From positions 1-64,000 of IMG/VR virus record IMGVR_UViG_3300033153_006968: DNA of 64,000 nt, one strand, 5' to 3'. Made by a program: the position numbers and the translations under genes. The notes under the pieces were generated by a model that did not search any database, was not told where the DNA came from, and saw nothing but the letters and a program-made list of their open reading frames with translations. Below, piece after piece: positions 8,001 to 16,318 of the stretch. Positions within the stretch are counted from its first letter, which is position 1; every line of letters starts with the position of its first letter. Origin of the DNA: a virus.

Positions 8001-9473
8001 TTATGCGCCGTAGTAATAGATCGCAACAGTACAAGTACCAGCATTTACAGAAGTAAAATCAGAATCAGTGGTAATGGTAACTCTAGGTGTTTTAGCGTCA
8101 TCATGCCATTCAGTCCCAGAAACAGCTCCCATATCTACTCCAGACACATTAGTTACGAACACATTAGGAGTTCCAGTATTGTATCTATCTGCAGTAGTTC
8201 CATCGCCTACAGTAATTACAGCCGAAGTATCGTTAGTAAATCCAGTAAGAGTATGCAAGATGGTCCGTTGTACTACTGCACCATCAGGGATAGCATCATC
8301 AAAATCAATCCAGCCAACACTATTTCCACCATCGTCGGTCATATCGTCGTGATTGAAAGTCTTAGAAACACAACCGAGAGAAGCCCGACCAGCATAACTG
8401 AGTTCTTGATGTTCAATTTGGACTTGTCTGGTTGCTCCAGAAATAGTTAAGGCAGTAGTAGCAGCAGCAGGAGTACCATTAACAGCGAGGAAGATATCGC
8501 CAGCGTCTGCTGCGCCTGCACCAGCTGCGCCAGAGTAGATGCTGACATTGCCAGAATCGCCGTCTGTGGTTGTGGCTCCAGTGTAAATCTTAACTTCACC
8601 AGTGTCATAGTCTCCTGAGTTGCTGTTAGAACCAGTATACAGCAGTATTCGCCCAGATGTTCCGGATATACTAGCGCCCTTTGTGGTTACTTGAACTTCT
8701 CCGCTATTCTGATTATTTTGAAAATATGCGTAAGTAGCCTCAAGTGTACACTGCGACTCCGAGAAATCTGCCTTGCCGCCTAACTCTATCGAATTCAATT
8801 TGAGTGTGAGATTTCCGGGAGCTTCAGTAGTTAGTGACAAGACGTTATCAGCTGACGTATCAAATTTCACACCCTGCGCAACTGTACCCATATAGCAGAA
8901 GCCATCAGCGCCTTTAACCTGAAAGCCAACGATAGTGCCGTGAGTAGACATGACAATATCACCAGCATCTGCTGCGCCTGCTCCAGCTGCGCCAGTGTAG
9001 ATCTCTACATTTCCAGTGTCACCGTCTGTGGTAGTTGCGCCTGATCTGAGGTATACAATTCCGGAGTCATGGTCGTTAACATTGGTCTGTGAGCCCGACT
9101 GCAACACCAAACCGCCCGTAGCCGTAGTATCGGATCGGCCAGACGAGCGTACGTAAAGTATGCCTGAATTCTTGCCCTCAATAGCGAACGCATCAAGACC
9201 ATTGGTTACTAGTGTTAAGTTACCACCAGCCTCATCCGTTAGTGTCAGGGCGCTGTTAACTGAAGTATCAAGTCGAATACCCTGATCTTCAGCTCCATTA
9301 GTTATTTCAACAATGCCATCTGCACTATCTGTAATCTTTGATCCCTTGACTAGTTCTAGAGGACCTGCCATAGCTTCGCTGCCATCTTCTAAGAGATATA
9401 TAGAATGGTCGTCGTCCACTAGGCCCGTTAAACCACCATGGTCACTTACGCCTGAATCTTTCTTAATACGCAT
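8001..9473 (-). CDS. Tail fibre/short-fibre protein with internal repeats
   Basis: A 490-aa protein. The N-terminus carries the fibre-associated motif SDHGGLTGLVDDDHSIYLL followed by EDGSEAMAGPL, found in several phage fibre proteins and also in the 1294-aa protein of this window. The middle has two tandem copies of a Gly/Ala/Asp-rich unit containing ATTTDGDTGNVEIYTGAAGA and ATTTDGDSGNVSIYSGAAGA, each followed by GAADAGDI. These probably form trimeric beta-structure. The C-terminus (VAIYYYGA) resembles a small beta-sandwich knob. Leader 14-mer and GGAG site before the ATG. Likely extracellular, trimeric and host-contacting; receptor unknown. Confidence 0.72.
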   Translation of the reverse strand: MRIKKDSGVSDHGGLTGLVDDDHSIYLLEDGSEAMAGPLELVKGSKITDSADGIVEITNGAEDQGIRLDTSVNSALTLTDEAGGNLTLVTNGLDAFAIEGKNSGILYVRSSGRSDTTATGGLVLQSGSQTNVNDHDSGIVYLRSGATTTDGDTGNVEIYTGAAGAGAADAGDIVMSTHGTIVGFQVKGADGFCYMGTVAQGVKFDTSADNVLSLTTEAPGNLTLKLNSIELGGKADFSESQCTLEATYAYFQNNQNSGEVQVTTKGASISGTSGRILLYTGSNSNSGDYDTGEVKIYTGATTTDGDSGNVSIYSGAAGAGAADAGDIFLAVNGTPAAATTALTISGATRQVQIEHQELSYAGRASLGCVSKTFNHDDMTDDGGNSVGWIDFDDAIPDGAVVQRTILHTLTGFTNDTSAVITVGDGTTADRYNTGTPNVFVTNVSGVDMGAVSGTEWHDDAKTPRVTITTDSDFTSVNAGTCTVAIYYYGA

Positions 9474-9479
9474 CTATTT

Positions 9480-9493
9480 CTCCAAGAATTATT
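9480..9493 (-). repeat. Shared leader sequence AATAATTCTTGGAG, copy 2
   Basis: Second copy of the 14-mer found at 7909-7922. It provides the ribosome binding site of the 490-aa fibre gene and lies directly after the fibre-gene remnant at 9494-9532. Confidence 0.6.
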
Positions 9494-9532
9494 CTACTTC
9501 GCTTGCCAGCCGGTATCCCCAGCATATAGCTC
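9494..9532 (-). pseudogene. Orphan 3' end of a tail-fibre gene (12 codons plus stop)
   Basis: Directly after the stop of the HNH gene, in the same frame, the minus strand encodes ELYAGDTGWQAK then TAG. This has the typical end of phage fibre or baseplate proteins and resembles the end of the 243-aa protein upstream (LYIKETGAGSSGWASK). It has no start codon or ribosome site of its own. I read it as the displaced 3' end of a fibre gene left when the HNH gene inserted, or of a lost second copy of that gene. Confidence 0.6.
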
Positions 9533-10099
9533 TTAAAAATCTATTTTGTTTTCCTTTAATATTGTTTTCAATTTTCTAACTTCGTGTTCTAAATTTTTTA
9601 TTTGTTCTTTATAATGAAGCCAAGAACTATGCTCTTTTTTGGGCAAAGCTTGAAGATTCCCTATCTGGTTATCACTTTTAAGGCCATTAATATGATGGAC
9701 TATCCAATCTTTTCTCAAAAATCCATTTTTAAGAGCGGGAGAATCAGAGAACTTTTGATTTAAATATTGCTCCATTATAAATCGATGTTCCGGTATGTAA
9801 CCGTTTATGTCTGAATTCGGATGTTCTGATTTAAGTATATATGTATACCCATTATGTTTATAGCGTCCACCATTCCACCCATGGTGTTTATCTCCGGAAT
9901 ACTTAGCTCTAGATCTCTGTGTTTGCATCCCGCGCCCTCTCAGCTTTATCCCTCTTTTTAAAAGATGATATCTAATAGTTTCGTAAGTACAACCAAGATA
10001 AACGGCAATATCTTTAAGGCTATATTCCTCTTTGTACAATTTGTCCATTTCGAACAATTGTTCTTCCGTCCAATTATAGCGTTTTGACGTATTGCCCAT
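9533..10099 (-). CDS. HNH homing endonuclease (HNH_3 type, N-terminal HTH)
   Basis: A 188-aa protein. Residues 8-50 look like a helix-turn-helix (TEEQLFEMDKLYKEEYSLKD and following). The nuclease core contains EHRFIMEQYL at 104-113 and the beta-beta-alpha metal site VHHINGLKSDNQIGNLQAL at 134-152, with catalytic HH 135-136 and the N of HINGLKSDN. A lysine-rich C-terminal helix may bind DNA. The gene looks richer in A/T than its neighbours and has no clear Shine-Dalgarno, typical of a mobile free-standing endonuclease. It separates the 243-aa fibre gene from an orphan fibre 3' end. Cuts DNA at an intron-less or fibre-gene allele to spread itself; target not determined. Confidence 0.9.
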   Translation of the reverse strand: MGNTSKRYNWTEEQLFEMDKLYKEEYSLKDIAVYLGCTYETIRYHLLKRGIKLRGRGMQTQRSRAKYSGDKHHGWNGGRYKHNGYTYILKSEHPNSDINGYIPEHRFIMEQYLNQKFSDSPALKNGFLRKDWIVHHINGLKSDNQIGNLQALPKKEHSSWLHYKEQIKNLEHEVRKLKTILKENKIDF

Positions 10100-10102
10100 A
10101 TC

Positions 10103-10834
10103 TTATTTACTCGCCCAACCACTCGATCCAGCGCCTGTTTCTTTAATATATAGAGTAGAACCTACACCGCCATCGGTGTCAACATACATACTTCCTACTG
10201 GAGCAGTAACTACACTTTCTGGAGTTCCTGTTCCTTTTACAATCTGAACAGAGGACGACAGAGTAGCATCTACTCCGCCTATACCAATAGGTCCAGTCAT
10301 CAATCCTCCAGAGAGAGGAAGGTAAGATGTTCCTGTGAGAAAACTATCTACATCAGTTGCTATCTCTATAAGGGCAGCTTGTACAGTATTAGATTCGTCG
10401 GATAAACCAGGTACAGTATCTGTTTGTACAGAAATACTCGCTGCAGAGAAAGCAACACCAGCTATACTCCCTGATAGAGTGGCGTTAATACCGTCTACGT
10501 AGGTGTATAGTTCCTGAAGCTGTTCAAAGATTGTATATGGACGAGCATTAATAGAATCATAATATGTTGGATTGCTAATGGCTGTAGCGTCAGCGTTAGC
10601 GTAAAGATTATCTCCATCTAAGCCGTTAGTGAAAGCATCTACACTGGTATCATCTGTACCGTCTGGTACGGTTAATAGCAGGGGATAAAGATAGTTATTC
10701 CACTCATTATATAGTGACGTGAAGTCATTACTAATTTCCTCAAAAGAATCATTCCACTTCAAAGAAGAAGTAGGACCTCTTTTTGTCGCGCGGCGAACAA
10801 TAAAACTAATATTCAGTTGGCCTAATCGTGCCAT
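10103..10834 (-). CDS. Tail fibre or baseplate-attached fibre protein
   Basis: A 243-aa protein. The N-terminal 50 residues (INISF-like strand then WNDSFEEISNDFTSLYNEWN) resemble the N-terminus of the 620-aa fibre, suggesting a common attachment module. The middle has the fibre motif YLPLSGGLMTGPIGIGG, and the end GSMYVDTDGG then LYIKETGAGSSGWASK is the standard C-terminal strand pattern of phage fibre trimers. ATG start with GAGAGG upstream and a near-consensus promoter before it. The HNH gene starts 3 nt after its stop. Structural, extracellular; the exact receptor role is unknown. Confidence 0.68.
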   Translation of the reverse strand: MARLGQLNISFIVRRATKRGPTSSLKWNDSFEEISNDFTSLYNEWNNYLYPLLLTVPDGTDDTSVDAFTNGLDGDNLYANADATAISNPTYYDSINARPYTIFEQLQELYTYVDGINATLSGSIAGVAFSAASISVQTDTVPGLSDESNTVQAALIEIATDVDSFLTGTSYLPLSGGLMTGPIGIGGVDATLSSSVQIVKGTGTPESVVTAPVGSMYVDTDGGVGSTLYIKETGAGSSGWASK

Positions 10835-10851
10835 GGTTAACCCTCTCTATA

Positions 10852-10879
10852 ATAATACGTTATTTCTGCCTTTTCTCAA
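10852..10879 (-). promoter_or_regulatory. Candidate sigma70-like promoter (TTGAGA-N16-TATTAT)
   Basis: Minus strand TTGAGA at 10874-10879 and TATTAT at 10852-10857 with a 16-bp spacer, each one base from consensus. It lies at the end of the 754-aa gene, overlapping its stop, and upstream of the 243-aa fibre gene. Position and match are good; the call rests on motif alone. Confidence 0.5.
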
Positions 10880-13140
10880 TCCCCGAACTTCAATCTATAG
10901 CTATTTAAGGCTGGACCAATAGTTGTACCTTCTGTAGATAGAGTAGCCTTGAGCCTAAAGTATGTGTATCTTTGACTTATGAGATTAAAACGAATAAGAA
11001 ATTTTTCATTGACTGCATCAGTCTTTACACCGTCTACCTTTACTACGAATACTAGAGTAGAACTATTACCATCTGTATGTGTAGTTGGAGCGTCTCTGTC
11101 TAGAGAGTAATAAGAATATCCATCAACAGAAATATTGCCTACAAGATCAAAAATACTAATCTTCTTCATTCTTCGCTCGAAAAAATTATCCGCGCCGAGA
11201 TAAACTCTTTCTTGGTCGGCGGGGTAATTCTCTCCATAGTCATATCCTTCAATTAATAGCTTGTGGTTATACGGATATAAAGGATCGGCAATTACAAGAC
11301 CACTAGTGCCAGTCAGAGTATTGAGTTCAGGAGTAACATGCTTCCAGTTCTTCTTATGTACTTTGATCTCATGAAGTCCATTGAACGAAGATGTCTTGCC
11401 TTTCAAGACTCCCTTATCTACATTATGATCATATTCAACTCCGTCTATGATTATGTAGTTGTCGCCAACGTCAATAGAGATACCGTTTGAATCTAATATC
11501 TCTACAACAGTTATATAATAGGGCTCTTCATATCTCCATCCTCTCTGAATGCTTCGAACAGAATTTTCTGCAGTGAGACCTCTTTCTCCCACATTTCTGA
11601 AGATTGTGATTCTGTCTTCGTCTATTTCAAGTGCCGTTCCAGTCCCGCTACCAGTATAGGTAGAGTCTTTAATCTGATAGTCTAATATTCTTTCATTAGA
11701 ATTGTTGAATACGTACCTACGTGCCGTAGCGTCAACACTCTCGCTGAGAACACTGTCGTCAGTATCTTGAGATAAAAGAGTAAACGTCTGAGCAGGATTC
11801 CTAAAAGTAGAAGAAGTCCCAAGATAGGACACTCCCACACTAGCTAATTCAACTTCAGTCAAATCTCCCAAATCTATAACGCTAGGATATTTAGGACTTG
11901 CTTCGCTTGCAGGGGAAATAGGTTGCCAGACCGTATCGCTATCTACGGCGATAGGAGTGTCATCACCGGCGGTAATGGAATAATTTATAGACGTAACCGG
12001 ATCGTTATTACTATCGGTCGCAAACAATTCGCAAGTTTCAAGAGCGACCTTTGAAAAATCTTTAGGTTCTTCGTTCGTGTCGAGTATAGAAAGGGTCTCA
12101 GAAACAAAGTCCTGAGATGTATTTGCTGTGAATATCTCGCTATAAAAAGATATTTCTTTAAATCCAAATTCGTAAAGAGACGTACCGTCATCGGCAGTAG
12201 AGTCAGCTCCTTCTTTTATCAGAACAAATTTTATATATTTAGCGTTAACAGCTTCAAAGTCAAAGCTAGCCTTAGAGCTAACCTTCTGAGTGTAAGACGA
12301 AGTATAGCTACTGGCGGTATCAGATAGCTGGCGAAAACTGTAATTATCAACAGAATACAAAGGGGTAATTGTGGTCAGATTGGACTGAGAGGATTCGTGA
12401 AGTTCTAAGTATATACCGTTGATAGAAACTGGTTCTTCGCCCAGTCTAACAAAAAGCTCACACACAACAGCTTTGTTATCCTTCATGCTAATTCTAGTCC
12501 ACCAGTTTCTTGATTCCTGGTGGAAAATCTTTGTCAAATCTCCTTCTACAGAATCCTGACGACCTATATATCCAATGGAAGATTTAATCTTGAAAGAAAC
12601 ATCTCTGCTTTCTAACTCGTTTAAAAATACCCTTGGATTATTGGTAATGCCATTAAGAGATATCCTTTGGCTCGATAGATCGTATGCTGCAGTTGTCAAA
12701 GTCGAATCTACATTCGCCGCGTCAGAAAAATTCTCAAAAAAGAAGGAATGGAATCCTTCAGTATCCTGAGCGAGTAACAATTTGCTCGCAACAGAATTTT
12801 CTAATACGCTCAGTCTCTTCTCTAATATATCCGCTTCTGTCTGCCATCTTCCAAAATCTTCTATTGAAGTCTTGGAAAGATTGAACATTTCTTTATACAG
12901 AACTCTTAAATCTTGCCGGATAGTATTGAAGGTGTTATTAAATTTCGCGGCGGAAGAAAAATCTCTCTCCGCGATTTCATAATCAGAAAAGGAGAACTGA
13001 GGAACAGACAGATCTAACGTATTTAGATTTTCAGTAATATAATTTTGTATATCTTTAAAAGAAGTATAGGTATCAAGTTTTATCTTGTCGTTAACAAGGG
13101 CTTCAAATAGTAATTTTCTATACGTACTGCTAATGGTCAT
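10876..13140 (-). CDS. Baseplate/fibre protein with discoidin-like domain, paralogue 3
   Basis: A 754-aa protein, the third of a tandem family. The N-terminal approximately 120 residues are helical (FNNTFNTIRQDLRVLYKEMF and a later KRLSVLENSVASKLLL), matching the same region in the 677-aa and 476-aa proteins. Next is a beta-sandwich region of discoidin/F5-8C appearance (residues about 180-330: VRLGEEPVSINGIYLELHES, NAKYIKFVLIKEG, YEFGFKEISFYSE). The C-terminal half is beta-rich and ends TYFRLKATLSTEGTTIGP. Start overlaps the previous stop by TAATG. Probably a baseplate-periphery protein or fibre that binds a carbohydrate; not assigned to a known phage family. Confidence 0.62.
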   Translation of the reverse strand: MTISSTYRKLLFEALVNDKIKLDTYTSFKDIQNYITENLNTLDLSVPQFSFSDYEIAERDFSSAAKFNNTFNTIRQDLRVLYKEMFNLSKTSIEDFGRWQTEADILEKRLSVLENSVASKLLLAQDTEGFHSFFFENFSDAANVDSTLTTAAYDLSSQRISLNGITNNPRVFLNELESRDVSFKIKSSIGYIGRQDSVEGDLTKIFHQESRNWWTRISMKDNKAVVCELFVRLGEEPVSINGIYLELHESSQSNLTTITPLYSVDNYSFRQLSDTASSYTSSYTQKVSSKASFDFEAVNAKYIKFVLIKEGADSTADDGTSLYEFGFKEISFYSEIFTANTSQDFVSETLSILDTNEEPKDFSKVALETCELFATDSNNDPVTSINYSITAGDDTPIAVDSDTVWQPISPASEASPKYPSVIDLGDLTEVELASVGVSYLGTSSTFRNPAQTFTLLSQDTDDSVLSESVDATARRYVFNNSNERILDYQIKDSTYTGSGTGTALEIDEDRITIFRNVGERGLTAENSVRSIQRGWRYEEPYYITVVEILDSNGISIDVGDNYIIIDGVEYDHNVDKGVLKGKTSSFNGLHEIKVHKKNWKHVTPELNTLTGTSGLVIADPLYPYNHKLLIEGYDYGENYPADQERVYLGADNFFERRMKKISIFDLVGNISVDGYSYYSLDRDAPTTHTDGNSSTLVFVVKVDGVKTDAVNEKFLIRFNLISQRYTYFRLKATLSTEGTTIGPALNSYRLKFGD

Positions 13141-14777
13141 TAGATCAGATTCCCTTTTGTTATTACCTTCAACATATAATCTTTAAGAACGGGCGTAAAG
13201 TAATCTTTCAATTCGGAAAGATCTCTAGTTACGCCCTCTATATAGTCGTAACTAATCTGATAGTTTGCGCTATCTATACCCGGCAATAAGCTTTTACTAA
13301 GTATTTCTTTGTCGCTAATCGTGACGATGTCATTTTTTACCGTGAAAAAATCACTCTCTACCTTGCGAGCTATTTCGTATTTAATCTTATAGTTTGTATA
13401 TTCGTAATCTACAGATATACTCCAGTCACTATTCATTGCTCGCTGTGTATGGATCTCTCCCTTCGCATAGTCTACAGAATATAGCCCGTCACTACCATAG
13501 TCTGGATTTGAAACATAGTAATTAATTGTTTGGGCCGGCTTAAGATTTCTACGAGTTACATTAGGTATCCCGATAAAGCTATAGCTTAGTTCAAAAGAAC
13601 TAGTTCCCAACTTTGCATATACTTTACGATAGTCAAGGGCATTAGGATTTCTACTAACGTAATAATTCCCAACGGCCAGATAGACATCAGAGAAAGAATT
13701 AACTTCGTTTGCAAAAGTTTCAGAAGAGCCAAAAACCACATCATAACCAGAAGAAAGTTCAATGTCTCCATTTAAATCAAAATAGGAGATAAGGCCTGCA
13801 GCATCAAAATGAATCATTTGAGATACATTTTGAACTCTAAGTTCAAATTCTTCTTCTGCTTCAGCTAGTTCGTCTCTTCCGTTTACATAATCGACCTTGA
13901 GGATAAATGGATCAACGCTACTTCCAAGAGGCTCTCCGCTTGAATCCATGCTGTTTATAACCAAGCTGCCCTCAACTACATTAAAGTGTTTCAGCCCAAG
14001 CACTGTCCTGCTATCTGTTGTTGGCAATCTTAAATTAAATTCCTCAAATGTTTCCCAACCGTTCTCTAAAATTTCTATACTATCATTCGCGGAATCTGTA
14101 GTAGTCCATTTCCAATCACTATCAGATATCTCAACTACATCCTCATACTCATAACTGATAGTTTCGGAGTTTGTAGTGTCCGTTGGTTGATTTAGATATA
14201 TAGTGCCATTTTCAGTATCTATAGACCAGTCATATATGTTAGAAAATTCGTCTTTCCCATTAACAAATGTCTGCTTATTTGAGACTCCAAACTCTGCTTC
14301 TATGCTAGAGGTGTCTGTAATATTCTCATACTCTAAATCCATAACGACGACATGTTCAGGAATTATTTCTATCCATCTCTTAGCGGGGTAATGCTTTTCG
14401 ATTATTACAGAACCTTCACTTACGTTGGGAGTAGAATTCAATTTAGCTATATGATTATTTTCTTCCGTCGAAGGGAAAAGAAGTTCTGATTCAAAATATA
14501 TACTAATGTCACAACCTTCAGGCGGAGCCATAGTGTCATAGCTATGCCCAAATTCAAGAACTCTGTCAACTAAGTTCAGCCAAAAAACACGGAATTCAGA
14601 ATCTGTACTATTGGCCGCTGCGTTGTCTCCAGTATAATAACTAATAGGATTTGAAGCTGCAGTCCATTCTTCGCCCGCGACAAAAATATGTATCCATTCA
14701 GATAGAGAAATCTGTTCATCTACGCTATACGAAATAGGATCGTTACTATCTGCAATTTTCTCCATCGGACTTTTCAT
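13140..14777 (-). CDS. C-terminal half of paralogue 2, separated by a frameshift
   Basis: A 545-aa beta-rich open frame. The ATG at 14777 has no Shine-Dalgarno. The same frame is open upstream to 14912, across the end of the 476-aa gene, reading GPVEDTVSIVSPLLG and KDSQYTFPSNDSSRFQL with no ATG, GTG or TTG start available. Together with the 476-aa gene it would give an approximately 1,050-aa protein comparable to the complete paralogues on either side (helical N-terminus, discoidin-like domain, beta-rich C-terminus). I therefore interpret it as the displaced distal part of that gene rather than an independent gene. A separate internally started product is possible but poorly supported. Confidence 0.6.
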   Translation of the reverse strand: MKSPMEKIADSNDPISYSVDEQISLSEWIHIFVAGEEWTAASNPISYYTGDNAAANSTDSEFRVFWLNLVDRVLEFGHSYDTMAPPEGCDISIYFESELLFPSTEENNHIAKLNSTPNVSEGSVIIEKHYPAKRWIEIIPEHVVVMDLEYENITDTSSIEAEFGVSNKQTFVNGKDEFSNIYDWSIDTENGTIYLNQPTDTTNSETISYEYEDVVEISDSDWKWTTTDSANDSIEILENGWETFEEFNLRLPTTDSRTVLGLKHFNVVEGSLVINSMDSSGEPLGSSVDPFILKVDYVNGRDELAEAEEEFELRVQNVSQMIHFDAAGLISYFDLNGDIELSSGYDVVFGSSETFANEVNSFSDVYLAVGNYYVSRNPNALDYRKVYAKLGTSSFELSYSFIGIPNVTRRNLKPAQTINYYVSNPDYGSDGLYSVDYAKGEIHTQRAMNSDWSISVDYEYTNYKIKYEIARKVESDFFTVKNDIVTISDKEILSKSLLPGIDSANYQISYDYIEGVTRDLSELKDYFTPVLKDYMLKVITKGNLI

Positions 14778-14887
14778 AACGTCAAAATCTAATTGAAATC
14801 TTGAAGAATCATTGCTCGGAAATGTATATTGAGAATCTTTAAGGCCAGCACTTCCTAGTAACGGAGAGACAATACTGACTGTATCTT

Positions 14888-16318
14888 CTACTGGTCCAAT
14901 ACTACAGAACCGTCATCGAACACATCGTCGTTTCTTTTAAATACACCTTTTATTCTGACATCCGTAACTGGAACTGGAGTCTCAATCGCATTAACTCCTG
15001 TATTGTTAAAGTTAATAATCTCAGGGATCTCAGATTCAACACCAGATATGCCTGTAAATTTTTTAGTCTGAATCGCGTTCCAGCTTTGTCCATTATCTGG
15101 AGATATAAAATAATCAATAGAAGTAAGGATAGAAGGAGATGCTGGATTCTGATTGGTGTCAAGAATCATCTTTTTAATTTCATCAGTCATAGAGAATGTA
15201 GTAGAAATGAACTCTCCCTCATTCTTGAAACCCAGTCTATAAATACCTATGTCTCGTATACCTATTGTGTATCTATTCATGTCCATATCTAGATATGATA
15301 TTCGCTGACGAAATACAAAGCTAACATATTTAACTTTCCGTGGAGTAAACGTATATAGTCCTTGACCTGCATAGTCAGAAGTAGAAGGGGCAAGACTAAA
15401 AATATTTGCCTCGTCTTCTGTATTAAATCCGGCAATGGGGATATCGTCTTTGATACTGGTATATTCGTCGCCATCAGGAGAAGTCTTAATGTCGTCAATC
15501 TCGATAACTCCGCTTCCTCCAAGATTATAGGGATTAACAACGATATGGTTGATAACTTTTGGTTCACCAAGATTAATGGTCATGTCTAACACAAGCGGAT
15601 TTTGACTGTCGAAATAAGGAGGCACAGTTCCACTGTATTCAAACCATGTATCTGCATTGTTATCCACAAGCTTACTAATGTCTGTCTTAATAATGCTTGT
15701 CCAATAATCTGCCGCGTTTAAAGACTCGTTAATAATTACTTTTTCTTGTATATTTATTAGCTCAGTTGTATCGCTATCTATCGGGAGAGTTATAATTCCT
15801 TCTTCCTGATTGACGTGGCACTGTTCGCTGTTTAGCAATGCAGAGCCAATGTCTATTTTAGATAGACTGTTAAAAGAATCCTTAAAGAAGAAAACGTCCT
15901 TTGTAGGATTAACTGCATAAAGAAGATAATCCCCCACGTCCGAAGAAACTTTCTTAATTCGTGCGTTAATTCTATTAGCTTCAATAGCTGCATAGTTAAA
16001 ATTAGATAAAGTAAGCTTCTCTATATTCTCAAGCTCTTTAAATACGACAATAAGATCGTCAAGAATTCGGTTAAAGGCGTTGTTATAGAAATCCTTCTCT
16101 GGCAATACTCCTGCTTTCAATTCTTCAAAGTCAAAAACAGGCTCTGTCAAATCTTTATAGAAGGTATTTAGAACCTTGATAGATTCACCAATCAATTGTT
16201 CTTGGGTATTAAAGTCTCCAGATTCTACACTTTGATTAAGTGTCTCAGATAACCTATCTAGCTTAGACTTTAGAAGTATACTTCTGTCGGCTATTAAGTA
16301 TTTATTGCCAGCAGACAT
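14888..16318 (-). CDS. N-terminal part of paralogue 2 (discoidin-like baseplate/fibre protein), frameshifted
   Basis: A 476-aa protein. The helical N-terminus (YNNAFNRILDDLIVVFKELE) matches its tandem paralogues. The following discoidin-like domain has the ligand-site style pattern LVDNNADTWFEYSGT, then LDMTINLGEPKVINHIVVNP, and ends with VKYVSFVFRQ and DIGIYRLGF. It stops at a TAG (14888-14890) after GSVVLDQ, while the -1 frame continues for 590 codons. A single lost G in TTGGACC (restoring TTG GGA CCA) would join the two frames. TAATG coupling with the upstream 677-aa gene. Confidence 0.6.
   Translation of the reverse strand: MSAGNKYLIADRSILLKSKLDRLSETLNQSVESGDFNTQEQLIGESIKVLNTFYKDLTEPVFDFEELKAGVLPEKDFYNNAFNRILDDLIVVFKELENIEKLTLSNFNYAAIEANRINARIKKVSSDVGDYLLYAVNPTKDVFFFKDSFNSLSKIDIGSALLNSEQCHVNQEEGIITLPIDSDTTELINIQEKVIINESLNAADYWTSIIKTDISKLVDNNADTWFEYSGTVPPYFDSQNPLVLDMTINLGEPKVINHIVVNPYNLGGSGVIEIDDIKTSPDGDEYTSIKDDIPIAGFNTEDEANIFSLAPSTSDYAGQGLYTFTPRKVKYVSFVFRQRISYLDMDMNRYTIGIRDIGIYRLGFKNEGEFISTTFSMTDEIKKMILDTNQNPASPSILTSIDYFISPDNGQSWNAIQTKKFTGISGVESEIPEIINFNNTGVNAIETPVPVTDVRIKGVFKRNDDVFDDGSVVLDQ

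Noticed and set aside
9533-10099. Group I or II intron hosting the HNH gene
   Set aside because: Only 3 nt on the 5' side and none on the 3' side separate the HNH gene from fibre sequence, so there is no room for ribozyme structure.
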